From JADJYF01 sp050186725 (lineage in GTDB: Bacteria; Pseudomonadota; Gammaproteobacteria; Ga0077536), in contig JBFWYG010000001.1 of assembly GCA_050186725.1 (NCBI GenBank), positions 124,001-188,000 on the forward strand: a stretch of DNA of 64,000 nucleotides, in the 5' to 3' direction. The notes under the pieces were generated by a model. That model saw only the letters and a list, made by a program, of their open reading frames with translations. It was not told the origin of the DNA and did no database searches. The position numbers and the translations under genes are program-made. Shown here piece after piece: positions 54,947 to 63,245 of the stretch (the stretch's first letter is position 1; the number at the start of each line of letters is the position of its first letter).

Positions 54947-56453
54947 CGTACAGAGTCTCGAGGGTGATGGTGGCGAGCGCCCGCTCACGGGCGAACTTCT
55001 CGGTGTTGCGTCGCGCCTTGCCGCGCACGAAGAACGGTACTTTCTGCAGTTCGCGTTCGGCCTCGTGGCTCCACGCGCAGTCGACCGCGGCGGGCGCCAC
55101 GGGCGGCGCTTCGGGTGCGTGACCGAGATGCGAAGGCGCGTCGTCGCGGAACTCGAAATCGTCGCGGAACATGCCGAGCAGATGCTCTTCGAGGCCCATC
55201 ATGAGCGGATGGACCCAGGTGTCGAACAGCACGTTGGCGCCTTCGTAGCCCATCTGCGGCGAGTAGCGCGCGGGAAAGTCCTGCACGTGCACCGGCGCGG
55301 AGATCACCGCGCAGGGCAGGCCCAGGCGCTTGGCGATGTGGCGTTCCATCTGCGTGCCGAGCACCAGTTCCGGTTGCAGTTCGGCGATGCGCGCCTCGAC
55401 CTCGAGATAGTCGTCGGTGATGAGCGCGGTGAGCCCCAGCGCTTCGGCCGCGGCACGTACCGGTTTCGCGAGCTCGCGGCTGTAGGTACCGAGTCCCACC
55501 ACCGTGAAGCCGAGTTCTTCCCGCGCGATGCGCGCGGCGGCGATGACATGCGTCGCGTCGCCGAAGATGAAGACGCGCTTGCCAGTGAGATAGGTGGAGT
55601 CCACCGAGCGCGAGTACCACGGCACGCGCAGGCGCTCCTCGGCACGCGCCATGGCGGGCTCCACCGGCAGCCCGACCAGGCCCGCGACCTCGCACAGGAA
55701 ATCGCGCGTGGCGCCGACGCCGATGGGCACGGTACGGGTGTAGGGCTGCTTGAAAGTGCGCGCCAGCCAGTCGCAGGTGGTCTGCGCGATCTCGGGATAG
55801 AGGCAGCAGTTGAAATCCGCGAGCGGAATGCGCGCGAGTTCTTCGGCGGACGCGCCCGCGGGCGCGACGACGTTGACCTCGACGCCGAGCGCCTCGAGCA
55901 GCGACTGCACTTCGAGAATATCGTCACGGCAGCGGAAGCCCAGCGAAGTCGAGCCGAGCAGGTTGGCGCGCGGGCGGCGTCCCGTGTCCGCCGCGGGGCG
56001 CTCCGGCGACACACCCTGGGTCATGGTGCGCACCAGGCGGTAGAAGGTCTCCGCCGCGCCCCAATTCTCCTTGCGCGAATAGGCTGGCAGTTCCAGTGGC
56101 ACCACCGGCACCGGCAGACCGAGTCCCAGCGCGAGCGCGCCGGGCTGATCCTGGATGAGTTCGGCGGTGCAGGATTCACCGACCAGGAGCGCCTGCGGGC
56201 GGTAGCGTTCGCAGGTCTCGCGCAGGCTCTCGATCACCAGGTTGGCGGTGTCGCCGCCGAGATCGCGGGCCTGGAAGGTCGTATAGCTGACCGGCGCGCG
56301 GCGCGGGTTGCGCTCGATCATGGTGAACAGCAGGTTGGCGTAGGTGTCGCCCTGCGGGGCATGCAGCAGGTAGTGCACGCCGGTCACCGAGTTGGCGATG
56401 CGCATCGCGCCGACGTGCGGCGGTCCTTCGTAGGTCCACAGGGTCAGTTCCAT
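54921..56453 (-). CDS. bchB: Protochlorophyllide reductase subunit B
   Basis: The 510-residue nitrogenase-like subunit pairs with BchN to reduce ring D of protochlorophyllide. It begins 'MELTLWTYEGPPHVGAMRIANSV', and the unusual aspartate ligand of the shared 4Fe-4S cluster is in place at D36 ('PQGDTYANLLF'). 'GESCTAELIQDQPG' and the C-terminal 'REKVPFF'-like 'ELQKVPFFVRGKARRNTEKFA' fit BchB. It starts two bases after the bchN stop and its end overlaps bchH. Confidence 0.96.
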   Translation of the reverse strand: MELTLWTYEGPPHVGAMRIANSVTGVHYLLHAPQGDTYANLLFTMIERNPRRAPVSYTTFQARDLGGDTANLVIESLRETCERYRPQALLVGESCTAELIQDQPGALALGLGLPVPVVPLELPAYSRKENWGAAETFYRLVRTMTQGVSPERPAADTGRRPRANLLGSTSLGFRCRDDILEVQSLLEALGVEVNVVAPAGASAEELARIPLADFNCCLYPEIAQTTCDWLARTFKQPYTRTVPIGVGATRDFLCEVAGLVGLPVEPAMARAEERLRVPWYSRSVDSTYLTGKRVFIFGDATHVIAAARIAREELGFTVVGLGTYSRELAKPVRAAAEALGLTALITDDYLEVEARIAELQPELVLGTQMERHIAKRLGLPCAVISAPVHVQDFPARYSPQMGYEGANVLFDTWVHPLMMGLEEHLLGMFRDDFEFRDDAPSHLGHAPEAPPVAPAAVDCAWSHEAERELQKVPFFVRGKARRNTEKFARERALATITLETLYDAKAHFSR

Positions 56454-56455
56454 GC

Positions 56456-57733
56456 TCAGACCTCCAGGCGTGCCGCGCGCAGCAGCGGCCGGGCGAACAG
56501 TTCGGCAAGATCCGCCGCCTGCTCGAATCCCTGCACCGGGCTGAACACGAGTTCGATGGACCACTTGGTGCGCAGGCCGTCCGCCTCGAGAGGATTGGCC
56601 AGTCCCAGGCCGCAGACGGTCAGGTCGGGCCGCGCGGCGCGCACCCGTTCGAGTTGCAGTTCGACGTGCTGCCCTTCGATCACCGGCACGGCGGCCGGCA
56701 GGCGCTCGAGTTCGGCGGCCATGAACTGGCGATCGAGGTGCGGCACCGCGACCTCGACCACGTCCATCCCGCATTCGCTGGCCAGGAAGCGCGCCAGCGG
56801 GATCTCGAGCTGCGAATCGGGCAGGAAACTGATGCGCTTGCCGGCCAGCGTTTCGCGCAGCGGGGCCAGCGCCTGGCGCGCGCGGCGCGCGGGCGCGGCG
56901 GCCACGGCTTCCACCCGCGCCGGGGACACGCCCCAGGCAGCCGCGGCGGCGCCCAACCAGGCGAGCGTGCCCTCCACGCCGAGCGGCATGGGCGCGGTGA
57001 GCGGCGTGGCGCCGCGCGCCATCAGCGCGCGGGCGGTGTTGTTGACGAAGGGCTGGGCCAGGAGCAGGCGCGTGCCCCGGCCCACCGGCGGCAGTGCGCC
57101 GGCCCGGCGCGACGGCAGGAAGGACACCGGCCCGATGCCCAGTTCGTCGAACAGCCGCACGAACTGGTCCTCGACGATGTCGGCGAGCGTCCCCACCACC
57201 AGCAGCCGTGGCGCATCGTCCTGCGGCATTTCCGGCACCAGCGACACCAGGCAGTTGTCCTCGCCCTGGGTGAAGCTGGTCTCGATGCCGCTGCCGGAAT
57301 AGCTCAGCACCCGCACCTGCCCGGCGTACTCGCGGGACAGGCGCTGCGCGGCGGTGGCGAGATCGAGCTTGATGACTTCAGACGGACAGGAGCCGACCAG
57401 GAACAGGGTCTTGATGTTGGGGCGGCGCGCGACGACCTGCGCGACCACCCGGTCGAGTTCGGTGTTGCAGTCGGCGAGGCCGGCCAGGTCGCGCTCCTGC
57501 AGGATGGCGGTGGCGAAGCGCGGCTCGCCGAAGATCATCACGCCTGCGGCGGATTGCAGCAGGTGGGCGCAGGTGCGCGAGCCCACCACCAGGAAGAATG
57601 CGTCCTGCAGCTTGCGATGCAGCCAGACGATGCCGGTCAGGCCGCAGAACATCTCGCGCGGGCCGCGCTCGCGCTGTATCGGGCGCTCACCCACGCCGCA
57701 GCGCAGGTCGTTCAAGGGCTGCACGGCGCTCAT
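56456..57733 (-). CDS. bchN: Protochlorophyllide reductase subunit N
   Basis: The 425-residue partner of BchB. Three cluster cysteines are visible: C30 ('EMFCGLTGIVWLHRKLQDAFF'), C55 ('GSRTCAHLLQSAAGVMIF') and about C116 ('LVGSCPSEVIKLDL'). 'SYSGSGIETSFTQGEDNCLVSLVPEMP' is also diagnostic. ATG 57733 shares one base with the bchF stop (TGATG). The larger open frame to 58099 is antisense noise over bchF. Confidence 0.96.
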   Translation of the reverse strand: MSAVQPLNDLRCGVGERPIQRERGPREMFCGLTGIVWLHRKLQDAFFLVVGSRTCAHLLQSAAGVMIFGEPRFATAILQERDLAGLADCNTELDRVVAQVVARRPNIKTLFLVGSCPSEVIKLDLATAAQRLSREYAGQVRVLSYSGSGIETSFTQGEDNCLVSLVPEMPQDDAPRLLVVGTLADIVEDQFVRLFDELGIGPVSFLPSRRAGALPPVGRGTRLLLAQPFVNNTARALMARGATPLTAPMPLGVEGTLAWLGAAAAAWGVSPARVEAVAAAPARRARQALAPLRETLAGKRISFLPDSQLEIPLARFLASECGMDVVEVAVPHLDRQFMAAELERLPAAVPVIEGQHVELQLERVRAARPDLTVCGLGLANPLEADGLRTKWSIELVFSPVQGFEQAADLAELFARPLLRAARLEV

Positions 57734-58239
57734 CACACTGCCTCCAACGTGCCGGCGGCGCCGCGCGCCTCGCGGCGGGCCATGCCGAGCTTGACCACGA
57801 ACTGTGCGGCGTTGACCACGTAGCTCGCATAGGCGAGCAGCGCCAGCAGCATCAGAGCGCGCGGGGTGAGCAGGTCGAACACCAGGGCGGCGAGATAGGC
57901 GCTGTGCAGGGTGAGGACCGCCATGCTCACCACGTCCTCCCAGAAGAAGGCCGGCGCGAACAGGTAACGGCCGAAGACGTCGTGCTCCCACAGCGAGCCG
58001 GTGACCATGATGGCGTAGAGCACACCGGTCTTGACCACCACCGAGGCGGTGGCCGCCGCGAAGCCTTCGCCGCTGTGCAGGTAGCGCACTACCAGCCACA
58101 GGCTGACCAGGAACACGAGGAACTGCAGGGGTGCGAGCACGCCCTGCACCAGTGTCCAGCGGGAGCGGTCGCGCCGCAGGCGCTCCTGCTCGGAGTACAG
58201 GCGGGTGGTGGACGCCGGGGTCCCCATCGTGCCAGCCAT
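57733..58239 (-). CDS. bchF: 3-vinyl bacteriochlorophyllide hydratase BchF
   Basis: The 168-residue membrane enzyme hydrates the 3-vinyl group before BchC oxidation. Blocks 'LYSEQERLRRDRSRWTLVQGVLAPLQFLVFLVSLWLVVRYL', 'TGSLWEHDVFGRYLFAPAFFWEDVVSMAVLTLH' and 'NAAQFVVKLGMARRE' match BchF. ATG 58239 has GGGGAG/GAGG upstream and gives the usual length. It is the first gene of the long leftward operon and is divergent from aerR. Confidence 0.95.
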   Translation of the reverse strand: MAGTMGTPASTTRLYSEQERLRRDRSRWTLVQGVLAPLQFLVFLVSLWLVVRYLHSGEGFAAATASVVVKTGVLYAIMVTGSLWEHDVFGRYLFAPAFFWEDVVSMAVLTLHSAYLAALVFDLLTPRALMLLALLAYASYVVNAAQFVVKLGMARREARGAAGTLEAV

Positions 58240-58276
58240 GCCTCGCTCCCCTTCGTGTTGCTGCTCGACGGATGTA

Positions 58277-58333
58277 AATCTAGTTGCGGGTCGCCTCAGT
58301 GTCAATTTTTCTTGACGTCTATTCGCCTTGACA
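58277..58333. promoter_or_regulatory. Divergent bchF/aerR control region with overlapping PpsR-type sites
   Basis: On the bchF strand TTGACA (58305-58300), a 17-base spacer and TAGATT (58282-58277) make a good promoter, about 40 bases before the bchF start. Two one-mismatch operators join head to tail: TGT-N12-ACG at 58300-58317 and CGT-N12-ACA at 58316-58333, so the whole reads TGT-N12-ACGT-N12-ACA. The first covers the bchF -35. The aerR-directed promoter is not clear. Confidence 0.65.
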
Positions 58334-58401
58334 TTCGGCCATCCAGCGACCAATGCTTGCAGACGAGAAGAGGGAATGGATTGGACGGGGGAGGGTGACG
58401 C

Positions 58402-59358
58402 GTGAGGAGTGCCGCATCAGGGGGGCGTCCGCCTCCAGTATTCATCCACGCCGAGCCTTCCGCCGACGTGTTCTTCAACCGGTCAGACGAGGCCTTCCCG
58501 CTGACCATCGAGGTCGGCACCCGCCGGGCAAGCCCGCACGACCCGCATGCATTCGAGACGCGCCGCCAGCAACGCGATGCCGGCGCGCTGACCAGCCTGG
58601 TCTCGGCCGAGATCATCCCGCGCCTGATGTTCGCCCACCGGCGTGTGGCGCCTCGTCCGGCGCCGCGCCCCGCGGATGGGCCGCGACCGCTGATCTTCAC
58701 CGCTGACGACGTGGCGGATTTCGCGCAGCGCCTGGTGGCGGCCGACGAACGCGCCGCCGGCCTGTGGGTCGACGCGCTGGTCGCGGCCGGCTACTCGCTC
58801 GACGAACTGCTCGGTACGCTGTTCCAGCCGGCGGCCCGCCACCTCGGCACGTTGTGGGAACAGGACACCTGCTGCTTCAGCGACGTAACCATCGGCATGT
58901 TGCGACTGCAGGACTTGCTTCGTACACTGCTGCCGCGCTTCGCCTCGACCTGCGAGGCGCCGCGCCCCGACAGGCGCGTGTTGCTTGCCGCCCAACCCGG
59001 CGACGGGCACGCTTTTGGAATTCGCATGGTAGCGGCCTACTTCGCGCGCGCGGGCTGGCTGGTCAATGACGATGTCCAGCTCGGCGAGCAGGCCCTGCTC
59101 GCGCGGGTCGCAACCGAGCGTTGCGCCATCGTCGGCCTGTCACTGAGCTCCGAGTTGTTCATTCCCCACCTGCGGACCCTCATTGCGAACGTGCGGTCGG
59201 CGGCCGGCAGGCGCCGTGTGGGCGTGCTGGTCGGCGGCAATCTTTTCAACGAACGGCCTGAGTTGCTCGCGCAGGTAGGCGCGGATTTCCAGGCCAGTGA
59301 CGGCGTCTCGGCCGTGGCGCTCGCGGAGCAATGGTGTAGCGCCGCGCGCATGACTTGA
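58402..59358 (+). CDS. aerR: AerR/PpaA cobalamin-binding photosynthesis regulator
   Basis: This 318-residue protein fits AerR/PpaA, the B12-dependent antirepressor partner of PpsR/CrtJ. Its C-terminal half is a cobalamin-binding fold with the ligand histidine in 'QPGDGHAFGIRMVAAYFARAGW' and 'VGLSLSSELFIPHLRTLIANVR' and 'VGVLVGGNLFNERPELLAQVGAD' downstream; the helical domain before it ('GLWVDALVAAGYSLDELLGTLFQPAARHLGTLWEQD') is the B12-cap type. The start is GTG 58402 after GGGGGAGGG. Its order aerR-ppsR beside bchF is as in Rhodobacter. Confidence 0.92.
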   Translation: MRSAASGGRPPPVFIHAEPSADVFFNRSDEAFPLTIEVGTRRASPHDPHAFETRRQQRDAGALTSLVSAEIIPRLMFAHRRVAPRPAPRPADGPRPLIFTADDVADFAQRLVAADERAAGLWVDALVAAGYSLDELLGTLFQPAARHLGTLWEQDTCCFSDVTIGMLRLQDLLRTLLPRFASTCEAPRPDRRVLLAAQPGDGHAFGIRMVAAYFARAGWLVNDDVQLGEQALLARVATERCAIVGLSLSSELFIPHLRTLIANVRSAAGRRRVGVLVGGNLFNERPELLAQVGADFQASDGVSAVALAEQWCSAARMT

Positions 59359-59388
59359 GCGACCGTTGCCAACCGGTGGAGTGAGGTT

Positions 59389-60825
59389 TTGGAGGCGGCC
59401 ATTTCGCAGCGATTCAGGGCTCCGCAGAAGTCCTTCGGCCAGATCAATGCCGAAGGCGCTGCCGCCCTGCTCTCCATCGCCACCGACGTGGCGCTGGTGC
59501 TCGACGCCAACGGCGTCATCGAAGACCTTTCACTCAGCACGCAGGATGCGGCACTCGACAGCCTGCACCGCTGGGTCGGACGACGCTGGCTGGACACCGT
59601 CACCGTCGAATCTCGGCCCAAGGTCGAAGAACTGCTGCGTGACGCGGGCGATGGCCGCGCGCCCCGCTGGCGCCATCTCAATCACCCCATGGCCGACGGC
59701 GTCGACGTGCCGATCATGTACAGCGTGGTCGAGCTCGGACGCGATGGGCACAAGGTCGCGCTCGGTCGCGACATCCGTCCGCTCGCGGTGCTGCAGCGCC
59801 GCCTGGTCGACGCTCAGCAGGCCATGGAGCGCGACTACCTGCGGCTGCGTCAGGCCGAGAGCCGCTACCGCATGCTGTTCAACATCGCCTCCGAGGCGGT
59901 GCTGATCGTCGATGCGGGCACGCGCATCGTGCTCGAAGCGAATCCCGCTGCGGGTGAATTGCTCGGCGACACGCCGGAACGCATCGTCGGCCGGGCCTTT
60001 CCCCAGGGCTTCGATATTCGCGGCAGTGAAGCCGTGGTCGGTCTGCTGGCGGCGGTGCGCAACGCCGGCAAGACGCGGGACGTGTCCGCGCGTCTGGCGC
60101 GCGGCGACAATGAGATCATCGTGTCGGCTTCGCTGTTCAAGCAGGACGACGTGGCGCACTACGTGATTCGTCTCAATCGCGCGCTGCTGACCAGTGCGGC
60201 CGCGAGTTCCGCCGACGATGCGCGCAAGCGCTTCACGGGCGTTCTCGATCGGCTGCCCGACGGCATCGTGATCACCGATGAAGATGGTCACGTACTCAGC
60301 GTGAATCGCGCCTTCCTGCAACTCGTGCAGCTCGACGACGAACAGCAGGCGCTCGGCGCGTCGCTCGAGCAGTGGCTGGGACTGCCCGGCGTCGACCTCA
60401 CCGTGCTGCTCGCGCACCTGCGCGAACATGGCTCTGTGCGTCTGTTCAAGACGGTGCTGCGCGATCAGTACAGCGCGCAATTGGCGGTGGAAATCTGCGC
60501 GGTGTCGGTGGCCGACGGTGATCGCCACTGCTACGCGCTGTCGATCCGCAACGTCGATCAGCGCCTTAGCAACGATGACACTTCACCGAGCGTCATGCCG
60601 CGCTCCATGGACCAGCTCACCGAACTGGTCGGCCGCGTACCGCTGAAGGACCTCGTACGCGAGGCCGCCGACGTGGTCGAGCGGCTGTGCATCGAAGCGG
60701 CGCTCAACCTCACCGGCGACAACCGCGCGTCGGCGGCGGAGATCCTCGGGCTCAGCCGCCAGAGCCTCTACGTGAAGCTGCGCCGCCACGGCCTCGGCGA
60801 CCTGCGCGCCGACGGCGACGAATGA
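59389..60825 (+). CDS. ppsR: PpsR/CrtJ transcriptional regulator, copy 2
   Basis: The 478-residue protein has the canonical PpsR layout: N-domain (about 20-130), helical Q-linker (about 135-165, 'QAMERDYLRLRQAESRYRMLF'), two PAS domains (about 165-285 and 295-405) and a Fis-type helix-turn-helix 'NRASAAEILGLSRQSLYVKLRRHGL'. The redox cysteine of the HTH region is about C434 ('VERLCIEAAL'). The start is TTG 59389; no ATG fits the conserved N-terminus. It follows aerR by 30 bases. This copy looks closer to the well-studied repressors than copy 1 at 19107-20483. Confidence 0.92.
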   Translation: MEAAISQRFRAPQKSFGQINAEGAAALLSIATDVALVLDANGVIEDLSLSTQDAALDSLHRWVGRRWLDTVTVESRPKVEELLRDAGDGRAPRWRHLNHPMADGVDVPIMYSVVELGRDGHKVALGRDIRPLAVLQRRLVDAQQAMERDYLRLRQAESRYRMLFNIASEAVLIVDAGTRIVLEANPAAGELLGDTPERIVGRAFPQGFDIRGSEAVVGLLAAVRNAGKTRDVSARLARGDNEIIVSASLFKQDDVAHYVIRLNRALLTSAAASSADDARKRFTGVLDRLPDGIVITDEDGHVLSVNRAFLQLVQLDDEQQALGASLEQWLGLPGVDLTVLLAHLREHGSVRLFKTVLRDQYSAQLAVEICAVSVADGDRHCYALSIRNVDQRLSNDDTSPSVMPRSMDQLTELVGRVPLKDLVREAADVVERLCIEAALNLTGDNRASAAEILGLSRQSLYVKLRRHGLGDLRADGDE

Positions 60826-60941
60826 AGCCCCGCCGCGCCTGGCGGCGCGGCGATCTCTCCCTGCACTCCATAGATCAGAAGATTCGCTAGGAAGCGCGCT
60901 CGCGCACCTTGAATTCGTCGGAAGCGCCGAGTAATCTTTGG

Positions 60942-60973
60942 TTGACACTTTTAGTTGTCAATTTTGGATGACG
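60942..60973 (+). promoter_or_regulatory. PpsR-type site over the bchG leader
   Basis: A TGT-N12-ACG site (one mismatch) at 60956-60973 ends five bases before the bchG start codon, and TTGACA (60942-60947) and TGTCAA (60956-60961) form an extra inverted pair. TTGACA may be a -35, but no good -10 follows. The 150-base gap after ppsR is otherwise plain. Confidence 0.5.
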
Positions 60974-60978
60974 GTTGC

Positions 60979-61890
60979 ATGGCAAGCACTCCCTACGCTC
61001 TCTCGCCAGCGAGCCTGCCGACGCCGAGCGCCGTCCTCGAAATCCTGAAGCCCATCACCTGGTTCCCGCCGATGTGGGCGCTGGCCTGCGGCATCGTCGC
61101 CGCCGGCCTCCCCTGGTCCGCGCACTGGTGGCTGTTGCCGGCCGGCGTGTTCCTGGCCGGACCGCTGCTGTGCGGCTGCTCGCAGGCCGTCAACGACTGG
61201 TTCGACCGCGAGGTCGACGCCATCAACGAACCGCACCGCGCCATCCCCTCGGGCCGCATGCCGGGCGCCTGGGGTCTGTACGTGGCGATCGCCTGGAGCC
61301 TGATGTCGGCCGCCTTCGCCTGGACGCTGGGACCCTGGGTATTCGGCGCCTCGCTGCTCGGCCTCGCGCTCGCCTGGGCGTACAGCGCACCGCCGCTGCG
61401 GCTGAAGGAAAACGGCTGGCTTGGCAGCAGCGCCTGCGCGTTCTGTTACGAGGGCCTGCCGTGGATCACCGGCAGCGCGCTGATGGTCGGCGGCGGCGCG
61501 CCGAGCGGCGCGACCCTGACCTGCGCACTGCTGTACAGCGCGGGCGCCGTCGGCATCATGACGCTCAACGACTTCAAATCCATCACCGGCGACCGCCAGA
61601 TGGGCCTGCGCTCGCTGCCCGTGCAGCTCGGCGCGCGCCGCGCGGCGCGGCTCGCCTGCGCGGGCATGGCGCTGCCGCAGGTCGCGATCGCCACGCTGCT
61701 GTTCGCCTGGGGACACGCCAGCCATGGCCTGGCGGTCGCGGGCGTGCTGCTCGTGCAGTGCGTGCTGATGCGCCGCTGGCTCACCCGTCCGCGCGAACTC
61801 GCGCCCTGGTACAACGCGACCGGCGTCAGTCTCTACGTCAGCGGCATGATGATCACCGCCTTCGCGCTGCGCGCGGGAGCCGGCGCATGA
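60979..61890 (+). CDS. bchG: Bacteriochlorophyll synthase BchG
   Basis: The 303-residue UbiA-type prenyltransferase attaches the geranylgeranyl or phytyl tail to bacteriochlorophyllide in the membrane. The first aspartate motif is 'CSQAVNDWFDREVDAINEPHRAIPSGRM' and the second 'LNDFKSITGDRQMGLRSLPVQLG'; 'LKPITWFPPMWALACG' is characteristic. About eight membrane helices are seen. ATG 60979 is chosen from the family N-terminus; its ribosome-binding site is poor. Confidence 0.96.
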   Translation: MASTPYALSPASLPTPSAVLEILKPITWFPPMWALACGIVAAGLPWSAHWWLLPAGVFLAGPLLCGCSQAVNDWFDREVDAINEPHRAIPSGRMPGAWGLYVAIAWSLMSAAFAWTLGPWVFGASLLGLALAWAYSAPPLRLKENGWLGSSACAFCYEGLPWITGSALMVGGGAPSGATLTCALLYSAGAVGIMTLNDFKSITGDRQMGLRSLPVQLGARRAARLACAGMALPQVAIATLLFAWGHASHGLAVAGVLLVQCVLMRRWLTRPRELAPWYNATGVSLYVSGMMITAFALRAGAGA

Positions 61891-63245
61891 CAACCGCGGG
61901 CCACCTGAGCTGGTTCCAGATAGTCCGTCTCGGGCTGGTACAGAGCGCACTCGGCGCGGTGGTGGTGCTCACCACCTCCACCATCAACCGCGTGATGGTG
62001 GTCGAGCTGGCGGCGGCGGCCACGATTCCGGGCGCGCTGGTCGCGCTGCACTACGCGGTACAGATCCTGCGTCCCCGCCTTGGCCACGGCTCGGACAGCG
62101 GCGGACGCCGTACGCCCTGGGTCATCGGCGGCATGGCGGTGCTGGCGCTCGGCGGCGTGAGCAGCGCGGCCGCCACGGCCCTGATGGCCAGCCATCTCTA
62201 CGCGGGGCTCGCGCTCGCGGTGCTGGCCTTCATTGCCGTCGGCATCGGTGTCGGCGCCGCCGGCACCTCGCTCCTCGTTCTGCTCGCCGTGCAGGTCGCG
62301 CCCGAGAGGCGCGCGCCCGCGGCGACCATCCTGTGGACCATGATGATCGCCAGCTTCGTGCTGACCACCGTCACCGCGGGACATTTCCTGGATCCCTTTT
62401 CCCTGCCACGCCTGATCAGCGTGACCGCGAGCGTAGCCAGCCTGGCTTTCGTGGTCACCGTCATCGCACTGGCGGGTATCGAACGGTCGCCGGCGCAGCG
62501 TCCCGCCATCCCCAACGTAGCTGGTACGACGCAGAACCAGGTGCGATTCAGCGCTGCGCTGGCGACCATCTGGTCTGAGGAGAGAACCCGACGCTTCACG
62601 ATCTTCGTGTTCGCGTCGATGCTGGCGTACAGCGCCCAGGATCTGATCCTCGAACCCTTTGCCGGCAAGGTCTTTGGCATGACCCCCGGCGCCTCGACCC
62701 AGCTCACCGGCGTGCAGCACGGCGGCGTGCTGGGTGGCATGCTGCTGGTGGCCCTGCTCGGCGGCAGCGCGCGCGGTCGGCGACTGATCTCGCTGCGCGG
62801 TTGGACGCTCGGCGGCTGCCACGCCTCGGCGCTGGCCCTGGCCAGCCTGACCGCCGCGGCCGTGGTCGGACCGACCTGGCCGCTGCGCCTGTCGGTGTTC
62901 CTGCTCGGCTTCGCCAACGGCGCGTTCACCATCGCCGCCATCGGCGCGATGATGAGCCTGGCCGGCGAAGGCCGCGAGCGCAGCGAAGGCATGCGCATGG
63001 GCCTGTGGGGCGCGGCGCAGGCGCTGGCCTTTGGCGCCGGCGGCTTTCTCGGCACCGTGGCGGTGGACCTCGGCACCTGGCTGCTCGGGTCGGCGAGCGC
63101 CGCGTATGCCTGGGTGTTCGCGCTCGACGCCTGCCTGTTCCTGGTAGCCGCGCAAGCCGCGGCCAAGGTCATCCGTCCCGATTTCAGTCGCGCGCCGGTG
63201 GCGCGCGGCACCGCCGAATACATGCTGGGGGGCACGCCGCAATGA
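61887..63245 (+). CDS. PucC-family bacteriochlorophyll delivery protein next to bchG
   Basis: A 452-residue, roughly twelve-helix protein of the PucC/LhaA family. It shows 'RLGLVQSALGAVVVLTTSTINRVMVVELAAAATIPGALVALHYAVQILRPRLGHGSD', 'SAQDLILEPFAGKVFGMTPG' and 'MRMGLWGAAQALAFGAGGFLG'. In Rhodobacter an equivalent gene (orf428/bch2) stands between bchG and bchP, as here. It overlaps bchG (ATGA) and bchP (ATGA). A role in handing over or protecting tailed pigment is inferred. Confidence 0.9.
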   Translation: MTTAGHLSWFQIVRLGLVQSALGAVVVLTTSTINRVMVVELAAAATIPGALVALHYAVQILRPRLGHGSDSGGRRTPWVIGGMAVLALGGVSSAAATALMASHLYAGLALAVLAFIAVGIGVGAAGTSLLVLLAVQVAPERRAPAATILWTMMIASFVLTTVTAGHFLDPFSLPRLISVTASVASLAFVVTVIALAGIERSPAQRPAIPNVAGTTQNQVRFSAALATIWSEERTRRFTIFVFASMLAYSAQDLILEPFAGKVFGMTPGASTQLTGVQHGGVLGGMLLVALLGGSARGRRLISLRGWTLGGCHASALALASLTAAAVVGPTWPLRLSVFLLGFANGAFTIAAIGAMMSLAGEGRERSEGMRMGLWGAAQALAFGAGGFLGTVAVDLGTWLLGSASAAYAWVFALDACLFLVAAQAAAKVIRPDFSRAPVARGTAEYMLGGTPQ

